Origin: Euptelea pleiosperma
Lineage: Eukaryota > Streptophyta > Magnoliopsida > Ranunculales > Eupteleaceae
Length of the DNA stretch: 64,000 nt
Direction: 5' to 3'
Assembly (NCBI GenBank): GCA_035048495.1
Contig: CM068548.1
Span: forward strand, 1-64,000
Shown piece by piece: positions 48,801 through 62,400 of this stretch. The number at the start of each line of letters is the position of its first letter. The first letter of the stretch is position 1. A program made the translations under genes and the position numbers. The notes beneath the pieces were generated by a model. That model saw nothing but the letters and a program-made list of their open reading frames with translations. It made no database searches and was not told where the DNA came from.

Positions 48801-50475
48801 TTGAAACAATAGTAATGGAAGAGTTTGAGTCTAATTATGAGGTCCGGTAGCGAAAAAGTCACAAGTTATAGGCTTCGGAATGTAACACACAAACTGAGTC
48901 CAATTTGAGACGTTGACGAACGGATGGAGCTAACTTGTTTCGACTGTCCCGAATCTTGTTCCAACACTTCAAATGTGTTGAAACAATAGTAATGGAAGAA
49001 TTCGAGTCTAATTACGAGGTCCAGTTGCGAAAAAGTCACAAGTTATAAGGTTCGGAACGTAACACACAAACTGAGTCCAATTTGAGACGTTGAGGAACAG
49101 ATGGAGCTAACTTGTTTCGACTGTCTCGAATCTTGTTCCAACATTTCAAATGTGTTGAAACAATAGTAATAGAAGAGTTTGAGTCCAATTACGAGGTCCG
49201 GTTGCGAAAAAGTCACAAGTTTTAGGCTTCGGAATGTAACACACAAACTGAGTCCAATTTGAGACGTTGACGCACGGATGGAGCTAACTTGTTTCGACTG
49301 TCCCCAATATTGTTCCAACACTTCATATCTGTTGAAACAATAGTAATGGAAGAGTTTGAGTCTAATTATGAGGTCCGGTAGCGAAAAAGTCACAAGTTAT
49401 AGGCTTCGGAATGTAACACACAAACTGAGTCCAATTTGAGACGTTGACGAACAGATGGAGCTAACTTGTTTCGACTGTCTCGAATCTTGTTCCAACATTT
49501 CAAATGTGTTGAAACAATAGTAATAGAAGAGTTTGAGTCCAATTACGAGGTCCGGTTGCGAAAAAGTCACAAGTTTTAGGCTTCGGAATGTAACACACAA
49601 ACTGAGTCCAATTTGAGACGTTGACGCACGGATGGAGCTAACTTGTTTCGACTGTCCCCAATATTGTTCCAACACTTCATATCTGTTGAAACAATAGTAA
49701 TGGAAGAGTTTGAGTCTAATTATGAGGTCCGGTAGCGAAAAAGTCACAAGTTATAGGCTTCGGAATGTAACACACAAACTGAGTCCAATTTGAGACGTTG
49801 ACGAACGGATGGAGCTAACTTGTTTCGACTGTCCCGAATCTTGTTCCAACACTTCAAATGTGTTGAAACAATAGTAATGGAAGAATTCGAGTCTAATTAC
49901 GAGGGCCGGTTGCGAAAAAGTCACAAGTTATAGGCTTCGGAATGTAACACACAAACTGAGTCCAATTTGAGACGTTGACGAACGGATGGAGCTAACTTGT
50001 TTCGACTGTCTCGAATCTTGTTCCAACATTTCAAATGTGTTGAAACAATAGTAATAGAAGAGTTTGAGTCCAATTACGAGGTCCGGTTGCGAAAAAGTCA
50101 CAAGTTTTAGGCTTCGGAATGTAACACACAAACTGAGTCCAATTTGAGACGTTGACGCACGGATGGAGCTAACTTGTTTCGACTGTCCCCAATATTGTTC
50201 CAACACTTCATATCTGTTGAAACAATAGTAATGGAAGAGTTTGAGTCTAATTATGAGGTCCGGTAGCGAAAAAGTCACAAGTTATAGGCTTCGGAATGTA
50301 ACACACAAACTGAGTCCAATTTGAGACGTTGACGAACGGATGGAGCTAACTTGTTTCGACTGTCCCGAATCTTGTTCCAACACTTCAAATGTGTTGAAAC
50401 AATAGTAATGGAAGAATTCGAGTCTAATTACGAGGTCCAGTTGCGAAAAAGTCACAAGTTATAGGGTTCGGAACG
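39839..50475. repeat. 177-bp satellite, 11-mer/10-mer higher-order repeats with later dimer/trimer duplications
   Basis: A rare marker (TTTTGCCTGTCCC with AATGGGTTG) recurs at 40451, 42397, 44167, 45933 and 47879. The spacings are 1,946, 1,770, 1,766 and 1,946 bp, or 11, 10, 10 and 11 monomers with small indels (a lost T near 42032, a 3-bp loss near 45555). Between ~48.5 and 50.4 kb a two-monomer type with CTGTCCCCAATATTG is repeated at 354- and 531-bp steps (units starting 48512, 49043, 49397, 49928), a younger local expansion. No gene is supported. Confidence 0.88.
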
Positions 50476-53400
50476 TAACACACAAACTGAGTCCAATTTG
50501 AGACGTTGACGCACGGATGGAGCTAACTTGTTTCGAATGTCCCAAATCTTGTTCCAACACTTTAAATCTGTTGAAATAATAGTAATGGAAGAGTTTGAGT
50601 CCAATTACGAGGTCTGGTTACGAAAAAGTAACAAGTTATAGGCTTCAGAATGTAACACACAAACTGAGTCCAATTTGAGACGTTGACGCACGGATGGAGC
50701 TAACTTGTTTCGACTGTCCTGAATCTGGTTCCAACACTTCAAATGTGTTGAAACAATAGTAATGGAAGATTTCGAGTCAAATTACGAGGTCTGGTTGCGA
50801 AAAAGTCACAAGTTATAGGCTTCAGAATGTAACACACAAACTGAGTCCAATTTGAGACGTTGACGCACGGATGGACCTAACTTGTTTTGACTGTCCCGAA
50901 TCTTGTTCCGACACTTCAAATGTGTTAAAAACAATAATAATGGAAGAATTTGAGTCTAATTATGAGGTCCGGTTGCGAAAAAGTCACAAGTTATCGGCTT
51001 CGGAATGTAACACACAAACTGAGTCCAATTTGAGTCATTGTCGCACGGATGGAGCTAACTTGTTTCGACTGTCCCGAATCTTGTTCAAACACTTCAAATG
51101 TGTTGAAACAATAGTAATGGAAGAATTCGAGTATAATTACGAGGTCCAGTTGCGAAAAAGTCACAAGTTATAGGCTTCAGAATGTAACACACAAACTGAG
51201 TCCAATTTGAGACGTTGACGCACGGATGGAGCTAACTTGTTTCAACTGTCCCAAATCTTGTTCCAACACTTCAAATCTGTTGAAACAATAGTAATGGAAG
51301 GGTCTGAGTCAAATTACGGGGTCGGGTTGCGAAAAAGTCCCAAGTTATAGGCTTCGGAATGTAACACACAAACTGAGTCCAATTTGAGACGTTGACGCAC
51401 GGATGGAGCTAACTTGTTTCGATTGTCCCGAATCTTGTTCCAACACTTCAAATGTGTTGAAACAATAGTAATGGAAGAATTCGAGTCTAATTACGAGGTC
51501 CGGTTGCGAAAAAGTCACAAGTTATAGGCTTCGGAATGTAACACACAAACTGAGTCCAATTTGAGACGTTGACGCACGGATGGAGCTAACTTGTTTTGAC
51601 TGTCCCAAATCTTGTTCCAACACTTTAAATCTGTTGAAACAATAGTAATGGAAGAATTCGAGTCTAATTACGAGGGCCGGTTGCGAAAAAGTCACAAGTT
51701 ATAGGCTTCGGAATGTAACACACAAACTGAGTCCAATTTGAGACGTTGACGCACGGATGGAGCTAACTTGTTTCGATTGTCCCGAATCTTGTTCCAACAC
51801 TTCAAATGTGTTGAAACAATAGTAATGGAAGAATTCGAGTCTAATTACGAGGGCCGGTTGCGAAAAAGTCACAAGTTATAGGCTTCGGAATGTAACACAC
51901 AAACTGAGTCCAATTTGAGACGTTGACGCACGGATGGAGCTAACTTGTTTCGATTGTCCCGAATCTTGTTCCAACACTTCAAATGTGTTGAAACAATAAT
52001 AATGGAAGAATTTGAGTCTAATTATGAGGTCCGGTTGTGAAAAAGTCACAAGTTATCGGCTTCAGAATGTAACACACAAACTGAGTCCAATTTGAGTTGT
52101 TGACGCACGGATGGAGCTAACTTGTTTCAACTGTCCCGAATCTTGTTCCAACACTCTAAATGTGTTGCAACAATAGCAATGGAAGAATTCGAGTCTAATT
52201 ACGAGGGCCGGTTGCGAAAAAGTCACAAGTTATAGGCTTCGGAATGTAACACACAAACTGAGTCCAATTTGAGACGTTGATGCACGGATGGAGCTAACTT
52301 GTTTCGAATGTCCCAAATCTTGTTCCAACACTTTAAATCTGTTGAAATAATAGTAATGGAAGAGTTTGAGTCCAATTACGAGGTCTGGTTGCGAAAAAGT
52401 AACAAGTTATAGGCTTCAGAATGTAACACACAAACTGAGTCCAATTTGAGACGTTGACGCACGGATGGAGCTAACTTGTTTCGACTGTCCTGAATCTGGT
52501 TCCAACACTTCAAATGTGTTGAAACAATAGTAATGGAAGATTTCGAGTCAAATTACGAGGTCTGGTTGCGAAAAAGTCACAAGTTATAGGCTTCAGAATG
52601 TAACACACAAACTGAGTCCAATTTGAGACGTTGACGCACGGATGGACCTAACTTGTTTTGACTGTCCCGAATCTTGTTCCGACACTTCAAATGTGTTAAA
52701 AACAATAATAATGGAAGAATTTGAGCCTAATTATGAGGTCCGGTTGCGAAAAAGTCACAAGTTATCGGCTTCGGAATGTAACACACAAACTGAGTCCAAT
52801 TTGAGTCATTGACGCACGGATGGAGCTAACTTGTTTCGACTGTCCCGAATCTTGTTCAAACACTTCAAATGTGTTGAAACAATAGTAATGGAAGAATTCG
52901 AGTATAATTACGAGGTCCGGTTGCGAAAAAGTCACAAGTTATAGGCTTCAGAATGTAACACACAAACTGAGTCCAATTTGAGACGTTGACGCACGGATGG
53001 AGCTAACTTGTTTCAACTGTCCCAAATCTTGTTCCAACACTTCAAATCTGTTGAAACAATAGTAATGGAAGGGTCTGAGTCAAATTACGGGGTCGGGTTG
53101 CGAAAAAGTCCCAAGTTATAGGCTTCGGAATGTAACACACAAACTGAGTCCAATTTGAGACGTTGACGCACGGATGGAGCTAACTTGTTTCGATTGTCCC
53201 GAATCTTGTTCCAACACTTCAAATGTGTTGAAACAATAGTAATGGAAGAATTCGAGTCTAATTACGAGGTCCGGTTGCGAAAAAGTCACAAGTTATAGGC
53301 TTCGGAATGTAACACACAAACTGAGTCCAATTTGAGACGTTGACGCACGGATGGAGCTAACTTGTTTTGACTGTCCCAAATCTTGTTCCAACACTTTAAA

Positions 53401-56400
53401 TCTGTTGAAACAATAGTAATGGAAGAATTCGAGTCTAATTACGAGGGCCGGTTGCGAAAAAGTCACAAGTTATAGGCTTCGGAATGTAACACACAAACTG
53501 AGTCCAATTTGAGACGTTGACGCACGGATGGAGCTAACTTGTTTCGATTGTCCCGAATCTTGTTCCAACACTTCAAATGTGTTGAAACAATAGTAATGGA
53601 AGAATTTGAGTCTAATTACGAGGGCCGGTTGCGAAAAAGTCACAAGTTATAGGCTTCGGAATGTAACACACAAACTGAGTCCAATTTGAGACGTTGACGC
53701 ACGGATGGAGCTAACTTGTTTCGATTGTCCCGAATCTTGTTCCAACACTTCAAATGTGTTGAAACAATAATAATGGAAGAATTTGAGTCTAATTATGAGG
53801 TCCGGTTGTGAAAAAGTCACAAGTTATCGGCTTCAGAATGTAACACACAAACTGAGTCCAATTTGAGTTGTTGACGCACGGATGGAGCTAACTTGTTTCA
53901 ACTGTCCCGAATCTTGTTCCAACACTCTAAATGTGTTGCAACAATAGCAATGGAAGAATTCGAGTCTAATTACGAGGGCCGGTTGCGAAAAAGTCACAAG
54001 TTATAGGCTTCGGAATGTAACACACAAACTGAGTCCAATTTGAGACGTTGATGCACGGATGGAGCTAACTTGTTTCGAATGTCCCAAATCTTGTTCCAAC
54101 ACTTTAAATCTGTTGAAATAATAGTAATGGAAGAGTTTGAGTCCAATTACGAGGTCTGGTTGCGAAAAAGTAACAAGTTATAGGCTTCAGAATGTAACAC
54201 ACAAACTGAGTCCAATTTGAGACGTTGACGCACGGATGGAGCTAACTTGTTTCGACTGTCCTGAATCTGGTTCCAACACTTCAAATGTGTTGAAACAATA
54301 GCAATGGAAGATCTCGAGTCAAATTACGAGGTCTGGTTGCGAAAAAGTCACAAGTTATAGGCTTCAGAATGTAACACACAAACTGAGTCCAATTTGAGAC
54401 GTTGACGCACGGATGGACCTAACTTGTTTTGACTGTCCCGAATCTTGTTCCGACACTTCAAATGTGTTAAAAACAATAATAATGGAAGAATTTGAGTCTA
54501 ATTATGAGGTCCGGTTGCGAAAAAGTCACAAGTTATCGGCTTCGGAATGTAACACACAAACTGAGTCCAATTTGAGTCATTGACGCACGGATGGAGCTAA
54601 CTTGTTTCGACTGTCCCGAATCTTGTTCAAACACTTCAAATGTGTTGAAACAATAGTAATGGAAGAATTCGAGTATAATTACGAGGTCCGGTTGCGAAAA
54701 AGTCACAAGTTATAGGCTTCAGAATGTAACACACAAACTGAGTCCAATTTGAGACGTTGACGCACGGATGGAGCTAACTTGTTTCAACTGTCCCAAATCT
54801 TGTTCCAACACTTCAAATCTGTTGAAACAATAGTAATGGAAGGGTCTGAGTCAAATTACGGGGTCGGGTTGCGAAAAAGTCCCAAGTTATAGGCTTCGGA
54901 ATGTAACACACAAACTGAGTCCAATTTGAGACGTTGACGCACGGATGGAGCTAACTTGTTTCGATTGTCCCGAATCTTGTTCCAACACTTCAAATGTGTT
55001 GAAACAATAGTAATGGAAGAATTCGAGTCTAATTACGAGGTCCGGTTGCGAAAAAGTCACAAGTTATAGGCTTCGGAATGTAACACACAAACTGAGTCCA
55101 ATTTGAGACGTTGACGCACGGATGGAGCTAACTTGTTTTGACTGTCCCAAATCTTGTTCCAACACTTTAAATCTGTTGAAACAATAGTAATGGAAGAATT
55201 CGAGTCTAATTACGAGGGCCGGTTGCGAAAAAGTCACAAGTTATAGGCTTCGGAATGTAACACACAAACTGAGTCCAATTTGAGACGTTGACGCACGGAT
55301 GGAGCTAACTTGTTTCGATTGTCCCGAATCTTGTTCCAACACTTCAAATGTGTTGAAACAATAGTAATGGAAGAATTTGAGTCTAATTACGAGGGCCGGT
55401 TGCGAAAAAGTCACAAGTTATAGGCTTCGGAATGTAACACACAAACTGAGTCCAATTTGAGACGTTGACGCACGGATGGAGCTAACTTGTTTCGATTGTC
55501 CCGAATCTTGTTCCAACACTTCAAATGTGTTGAAACAATAATAATGGAAGAATTTGAGTCTAATTATGAGGTCCGGTTGTGAAAAAGTCACAAGTTATCG
55601 GCTTCAGAATGTAACACACAAACTGAGTCCAATTTGAGTTGTTGACGCACGGATGGAGCTAACTTGTTTCAACTGTCCCGAATCTTGTTCCAACACTCTA
55701 AATGTGTTGCAACAATAGCAATGGAAGAATTCGAGTCTAATTACGAGGGCCGGTTGCGAAAAAGTCACAAGTTATAGGCTTCGGAATGTAACACACAAAC
55801 TGAGTCCAATTTGAGACGTTGATGCACGGATGGAGCTAACTTGTTTCGAATGTCCCAAATCTTGTTCCAACACTTTAAATCTGTTGAAATAATAGTAATG
55901 GAAGAGTTTGAGTCCAATTACGAGGTCTGGTTGCGAAAAAGTAACAAGTTATAGGCTTCAGAATGTAACACACAAACTGAGTCCAATTTGAGACGTTGAC
56001 GCACGGATGGAGCTAACTTGTTTCGACTGTCCTGAATCTGGTTCCAACACTTCAAATGTGTTGAAACAATAGCAATGGAAGATCTCGAGTCAAATTACGA
56101 GGTCTGGTTGCGAAAAAGTCACAAGTTATAGGCTTCAGAATGTAACACACAAACTGAGTCCAATTTGAGACGTTGACGCACGGATGGACCTAACTTGTTT
56201 TGACTGTCCCGAATCTTGTTCCGACACTTCAAATGTGTTAAAAACAATAATAATGGAAGAATTTGAGTCTAATTATGAGGTCCGGTTGCGAAAAAGTCAC
56301 AAGTTATCGGCTTCGGAATGTAACACACAAACTGAGTCCAATTTGAGTCATTGACGCACGGATGGAGCTAACTTGTTTCGACTGTCCCGAATCTTGTTCA

Positions 56401-59400
56401 AACACTTCAAATGTGTTGAAACAATAGTAATGGAAGAATTCGAGTATAATTACGAGGTCCGGTTGCGAAAAAGTCACAAGTTATAGGCTTCAGAATGTAA
56501 CACACAAACTGAGTCCAATTTGAGACGTTGACGCACGGATGGAGCTAACTTGTTTCAACTGTCCCAAATCTTGTTCAAACACTTCAAATCTGTTGAAACA
56601 ATAGTAATGGAAGGGTCTGAGTCAAATTACGGGGTCGGGTTGCGAAAAAGTCCCAAGTTATAGGCTTCGGAATGTAACACACAAACTGAGTCCAATTTGA
56701 GACGTTGACGCACGGATGGAGCTAACTTGTTTCGATTGTCCCGAATCTTGTTCCAACACTTCAAATGTGTTCAAACAATAGTAATGGAAGAATTCGAGTC
56801 TAATTACGAGGTCCGGTTGCGAAAAAGTCACAAGTTATAGGCTTCGGAATGTAACACACAAACTGAGTCCAATTTGAGACGTTGACGCACGGATGGAGCT
56901 AACTTGTTTTGACTGTCCCAAATCTTGTTCCAACACTTTAAATCTGTTGAAACAATAGTAATGGAAGAATTCGAGTCTAATTACGAGGGCCGGTTGCGAA
57001 AAAGTCACAAGTTATAGGCTTCGGAATGTAACACACAAACTGAGTCCAATTTGAGACGTTGATGCACGGATGGAGCTAACTTGTTTCGAATGTCCCAAAT
57101 CTTGTTCCAACACTTTAAATCTGTTGAAATAATAGTAATGGAAGAGTTTGAGTCCAATTACGAGGTCTGGTTGCGAAAAAGTAACAAGTTATAGGCTTCA
57201 GAATGTAACACACAAACTGAGTCCAATTTGAGACGTTGACGCACGGATGGAGCTAACTTGTTTCGACTGTCCTGAATCTGGTTCCAACACTTCAAATGTG
57301 TTGAAACAATAGCAATGGAAGATCTCGAGTCAAATTACGAGGTCTGGTTGCGAAAAAGTCACAAGTTATAGGCTTCAGAATGTAACACACAAACTGAGTC
57401 CAATTTGAGACGTTGACGCACGGATGGACCTAACTTGTTTTGACTGTCCCGAATCTTGTTCCGACACTTCAAATGTGTTAAAAACAATAATAATGGAAGA
57501 ATTTGAGTCTAATTATGAGGTCCGGTTGCGAAAAAGTCACAAGTTATCGGCTTCGGAATGTAACACACAAACTGAGTCCAATTTGAGTCATTGACGCACG
57601 GATGGAGCTAACCTGTTTCGACTGTCCCGAATCTCGTTCAAACACTTCAAATGTGTTGAAACAATAGTAATGGAAGAATTCGAGTATAATTACGAGGTCC
57701 GGTTGCGAAAAAGTCACAAGTTATAGGCTTCGGAATGTAACACACAAACTGAGTCCAATTTGAGACGTTGACGCACGGATGGAGCTAACTTGTTTCGATT
57801 GTCCCGAATCTTGTTCCAACACTTCAAATGTGTTGAAACAATAGTAATGGAAGAATTCGAGTCTAATTACGAGGTCCGGTTGCGAAAAAGTCACAAGTTA
57901 TAGGCTTCGGAATGTAACACACAAACTGAGTCCAATTTGAGACGTTGACGCACGGATGGGGCTAACTTGTTTTGACTGTCCCAAATCTTGTTCCAACACT
58001 TTAAATCTGTTGAAACAATAGTAATGGAAGAATTCGAGTCTAATTACGAGGGCCGGTTGCGAAAAAGTCACAAGTTATAGGCTTCGGAATGTAACACACA
58101 AACTGAGTCCAATTTGAGACGTTGATGCACGGATGGAGCTAACTTGTTTCGAATGTCCCAAATCTTGTTCCAACACTTTAAATCTGTTGAAATAATAGTA
58201 ATGGAAGAGTTTGAGTCCAATTACGAGGTCTGGTTGCGAAAAAGTAACAAGTTATAGGCTTCAGAATGTAACACACAAACTGAGTCCAATTTGAGACGTT
58301 GACGCACGGATGGAGCTAACTTGTTTCGACTGTCCTGAATCTGGTTCCAACACTTCAAATGTGTTGAAACAATAGCAATGGAAGATCTCGAGTCAAATTA
58401 CGAGGTCTGGTTGCGAAAAAGTCACAAGTTATAGGCTTCAGAATGTAACACACAAACTGAGTCCAATTTGAGACGTTGACGCACGGATGGACCTAACTTG
58501 TTTTGACTGTCCCGAATCTTGTTCCGACACTTCAAATGTGTTAAAAACAATAATAATGGAAGAATTTGAGTCTAATTATGAGGTCCGGTTGCGAAAAAGT
58601 CACAAGTTATCGGCTTCGGAATGTAACACACAAACTGAGTCCAATTTGAGTCATTGACGCACGGATGGAGCTAACTTGTTTCGACTGTCCCGAATCTCGT
58701 TCAAACACTTCAAATGTGTTGAAACAATAGTAATGGAAGAATTCGAGTATAATTACGAGGTCCGGTTGCGAAAAAGTCACAAGTTATAGGCTTCGGAATG
58801 TAACACACAAACTGAGTCCAATTTGAGACGTTGACGCACGGATGGAGCTAACTTGTTTCGATTGTCCCGAATCTTGTTCCAACACTTCAAATGTGTTGAA
58901 ACAATAGTAATGGAAGAATTTGAGTCTAATTACGAGGGCCGGTTGCGAAAAAGTCACAAGTTATAGGCTTCGGAATGTAACACACAAACTGAGTCCAATT
59001 TGAGACGTTGACGCACGGATGGAGCTAACTTGTTTCGATTGTCCCGAATCTTGTTCCAACACTTCAAATGTGTTGAAACAATAATAATGGAAGAATTTGA
59101 GTCTAATTATGAGGTCCGGTTGTGAAAAAGTCACAAGTTATCGGCTTCAGAATGTAACACACAAACTGAGTCCAATTTGAGTTGTTGACGCACGGATGGA
59201 GCTAACTTGTTTCAACTGTCCCGAATCTTGTTCCAACACTCTAAATGTGTTGCAACAATAGCAATGGAAGAATTCGAGTCTAATTACGAGGGCCGGTTGC
59301 GAAAAAGTCACAAGTTATAGGCTTCGGAATGTAACACACAAACTGAGTCCAATTTGAGACGTTGATGCACGGATGGAGCTAACTTGTTTCGAATGTCCCA

Positions 59401-62400
59401 AATCTTGTTCCAACACTTTAAATCTGTTGAAATAATAGTAATGGAAGAGTTTGAGTCCAATTACGAGGTCTGGTTGCGAAAAAGTAACAAGTTATAGGCT
59501 TCAGAATGTAACACACAAACTGAGTCCAATTTGAGACGTTGACGCACGGATGGAGCTAACTTGTTTCAACTGTCCCAAATCTTGTTCAAACACTTCAAAT
59601 CTGTTGAAACAATAGTAATGGAAGGGTCTGAGTCAAATTACGGGGTCGGGTTGCGAAAAAGTCCCAAGTTATAGGCTTCGGAATGTAACACACAAACTGA
59701 GTCCAATTTGAGACGTTGACGCACGGATGGAGCTAACTTGTTTCGATTGTCCCGAATCTTGTTCCAACACTTCAAATGTGTTGAAACAATAGTAATGGAA
59801 GAATTCGAGTCTAATTACGAGGTCCGGTTGCGAAAAAGTCACAAGTTATAGGCTTCGGAATGTAACACACAAACTGAGTCCAATTTGAGACGTTGACGCA
59901 CGGATGGAGCTAACTTGTTTTGACTGTCCCAAATCTTGTTCCAACACTTTAAATCTGTTGAAACAATAGTAATGGAAGAATTCGAGTCTAATTACGAGGG
60001 CCGGTTGCGAAAAAGTCACAAGTTATAGGCTTCGGAATGTAACACACAAACTGAGTCCAATTTGAGACGTTGACGCACGGATGGAGCTAACTTGTTTCGA
60101 TTGTCCCGAATCTTGTTCCAACACTTCAAATGTGTTGAAACAATAGTAATGGAAGAATTCGAGTCTAATTACGAGGGCCGGTTGCGAAAAAGTCACAAGT
60201 TATAGGCTTCGGAATGTAACACACAAACTGAGTCCAATTTGAGACGTTGACGCACGGATGGAGCTAACTTGTTTCGACTGTCCCGAATCTTGGTCCAAGT
60301 CTTCAAATGTGTTGAAACAATAATAATGGAAGAATTTGAGTCTAATTATGAGGTCCGGTTGTGAAAAAGTCACAAGTTATCGGCTTCAGAATGTAACACA
60401 CAAACTGAGTCCAATTTGAGTTGTTGACGCACGGATGGAGCTAACTTGTTTCAACTGTCCCGAATCTTGTTCCAACACTCTAAATGTGTTGCAACAATAG
60501 CAATGGAAGAATTCGAGTCTAATTACGAGGGCCGGTTGCGAAAAAGTCACAAGTTATAGGCTTCGGAATGTAACACACAAACTGAGTCCAATTTGAGACG
60601 TTGATGCACGGATGGAGCTAACTTGTTTCGAATGTCCCAAATCTTGTTCCAACACTTTAAATCTGTTGAAACAATAGTAATGGAAGAGTTTGAGTCCAAT
60701 TACGAGGTCTGGTTGCGAAAAAGTAACAAGTTATAGGCTTCAGAATGTAACACACAAACTGAGTCCAATTTGAGACGTTGACGCACGGATGGAGCTAACT
60801 TGTTTCGATTGTCCCGAATCTTGTTCCAACACTTCAAATGTGTTGAAACAATAGTAATGGAAGAATTCGAGTCTAATTACGAGGTCCGGTTGCGAAAAAG
60901 TCACAAGTTATAGGCTTCGGAATGTAACACACAAACTGAGTCCAATTTGAGACGTTGACGCACGGATGGAGCTAACTTGTTTTGACTGTCCCAAATCTTG
61001 TTCCAACACTTTAAATCTGTTGAAACAATAGTAATGGAAGAATTCGAGTCTAATTACGAGGGCCGGTTGCGAAAAAGTCACAAGTTATAGGCTTCGGAAT
61101 GTAACACACAAACTGAGTCCAATTTCAGACGTTGACGCACGGATGGAGCTAACTTGTTTCGATTGTCCCGAATCTTGTTCCAACACTTCAAATGTGTTGA
61201 AACAATAGTAATGGAAGAATTCGAGTCTAATTACGAGGGCCGGTTGCGAAAAAGTCACAAGTTATAGGCTTCGGAATGTAACACACAAACTGAGTCCAAT
61301 TTGAGACGTTGACGCACGGATGGAGCTAACTTGTTTCGATTGTCCCGAATCTTGTTCCAACACTTCAAATGTGTTGAAACAATAATAATGGAAGAATTTG
61401 AGTCTAATTATGAGGTCCGGTTGTGAAAAAGTCACAAGTTATCGGCTTCAGAATGTAACACACAAACTGAGTCCAATTTGAGTTGTTGACGCACGGATGG
61501 AGCTAACTTGTTTCAACTGTCCCGAATCTTGTTCCAACACTCTAAATGTGTTGCAACAATAGCAATGGAAGAATTCGAGTCTAATTACGAGGGCCGGTTG
61601 CGAAAAAGTCACAAGTTATAGGCTTCGGAATGTAACACACAAACTGAGTCCAATTTGAGACGTTGATGCACGGATGGAGCTAACTTGTTTCGAATGTCCC
61701 AAATCTTGTTCCAACACTTTAAATCTGTTGAAATAATAGTAATGGAAGAGTTTGAGTCCAATTACGAGGTCTGGTTACGAAAAAGTAACAAGTTATAGGC
61801 TTCAGAATGTAACACACAAACTGAGTCCAATTTGAGACGTTGACGCACGGATGGAGCTAACTTGTTTCGACTGTCCTGAATCTGGTTCCAACACTTCAAA
61901 TGTGTTGAAACAATAGTAATGGAAGATTTCGAGTCAAATTACGAGGTCTGGTTGCGAAAAAGTCACAAGTTATAGGCTTTAGAATGTAACACACAAACTG
62001 AGTCCAATTTGAGACTTTGACGCACGGATGGACCTAACTTGTTTTGACTGTCCCGAATCTTGTTCCGACACTTCAAATGTGTTAAAAACAATAATAATGG
62101 AAGAATTTGAGTCTAATTATGAGGTCCGGTTGCGAAAAAGTCACAAGTTATCGGCTTCGGAATGTAACACACAAACTGAGTCCAATTTGAGTCATTGACG
62201 CACGGATGGAGCTAACTTGTTTCGACTGTCCCGAATCTTGTTCAAACACTTCAAATGTGTTGAAACAATAGTAATGGAAGAATTCGAGTATAATTACGAG
62301 GTCCGGTTGCGAAAAAGTCACAAGTTATAGGCTTCAGAATGTAACACACAAACTGAGTCCAATTTGAGACGTTGACGCACGGATGGAGCTAACTTGTTTC

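Noticed and set aside
1063..50278. Many 63-116-codon minus-strand open frames across the satellite (e.g. 1063-1413, 5312-5662, 49928-50278)
   Set aside because: They recur at monomer multiples because two-monomer units happen to lack stops in one frame. They have no independent start context, codon bias or conservation beyond the DNA repeat.
50871..51173. 100-codon plus-strand frame in the right-hand satellite (and 74 codons at 2792-3016)
   Set aside because: Translated satellite; the protein itself repeats with the monomer and is broken in neighbouring units.
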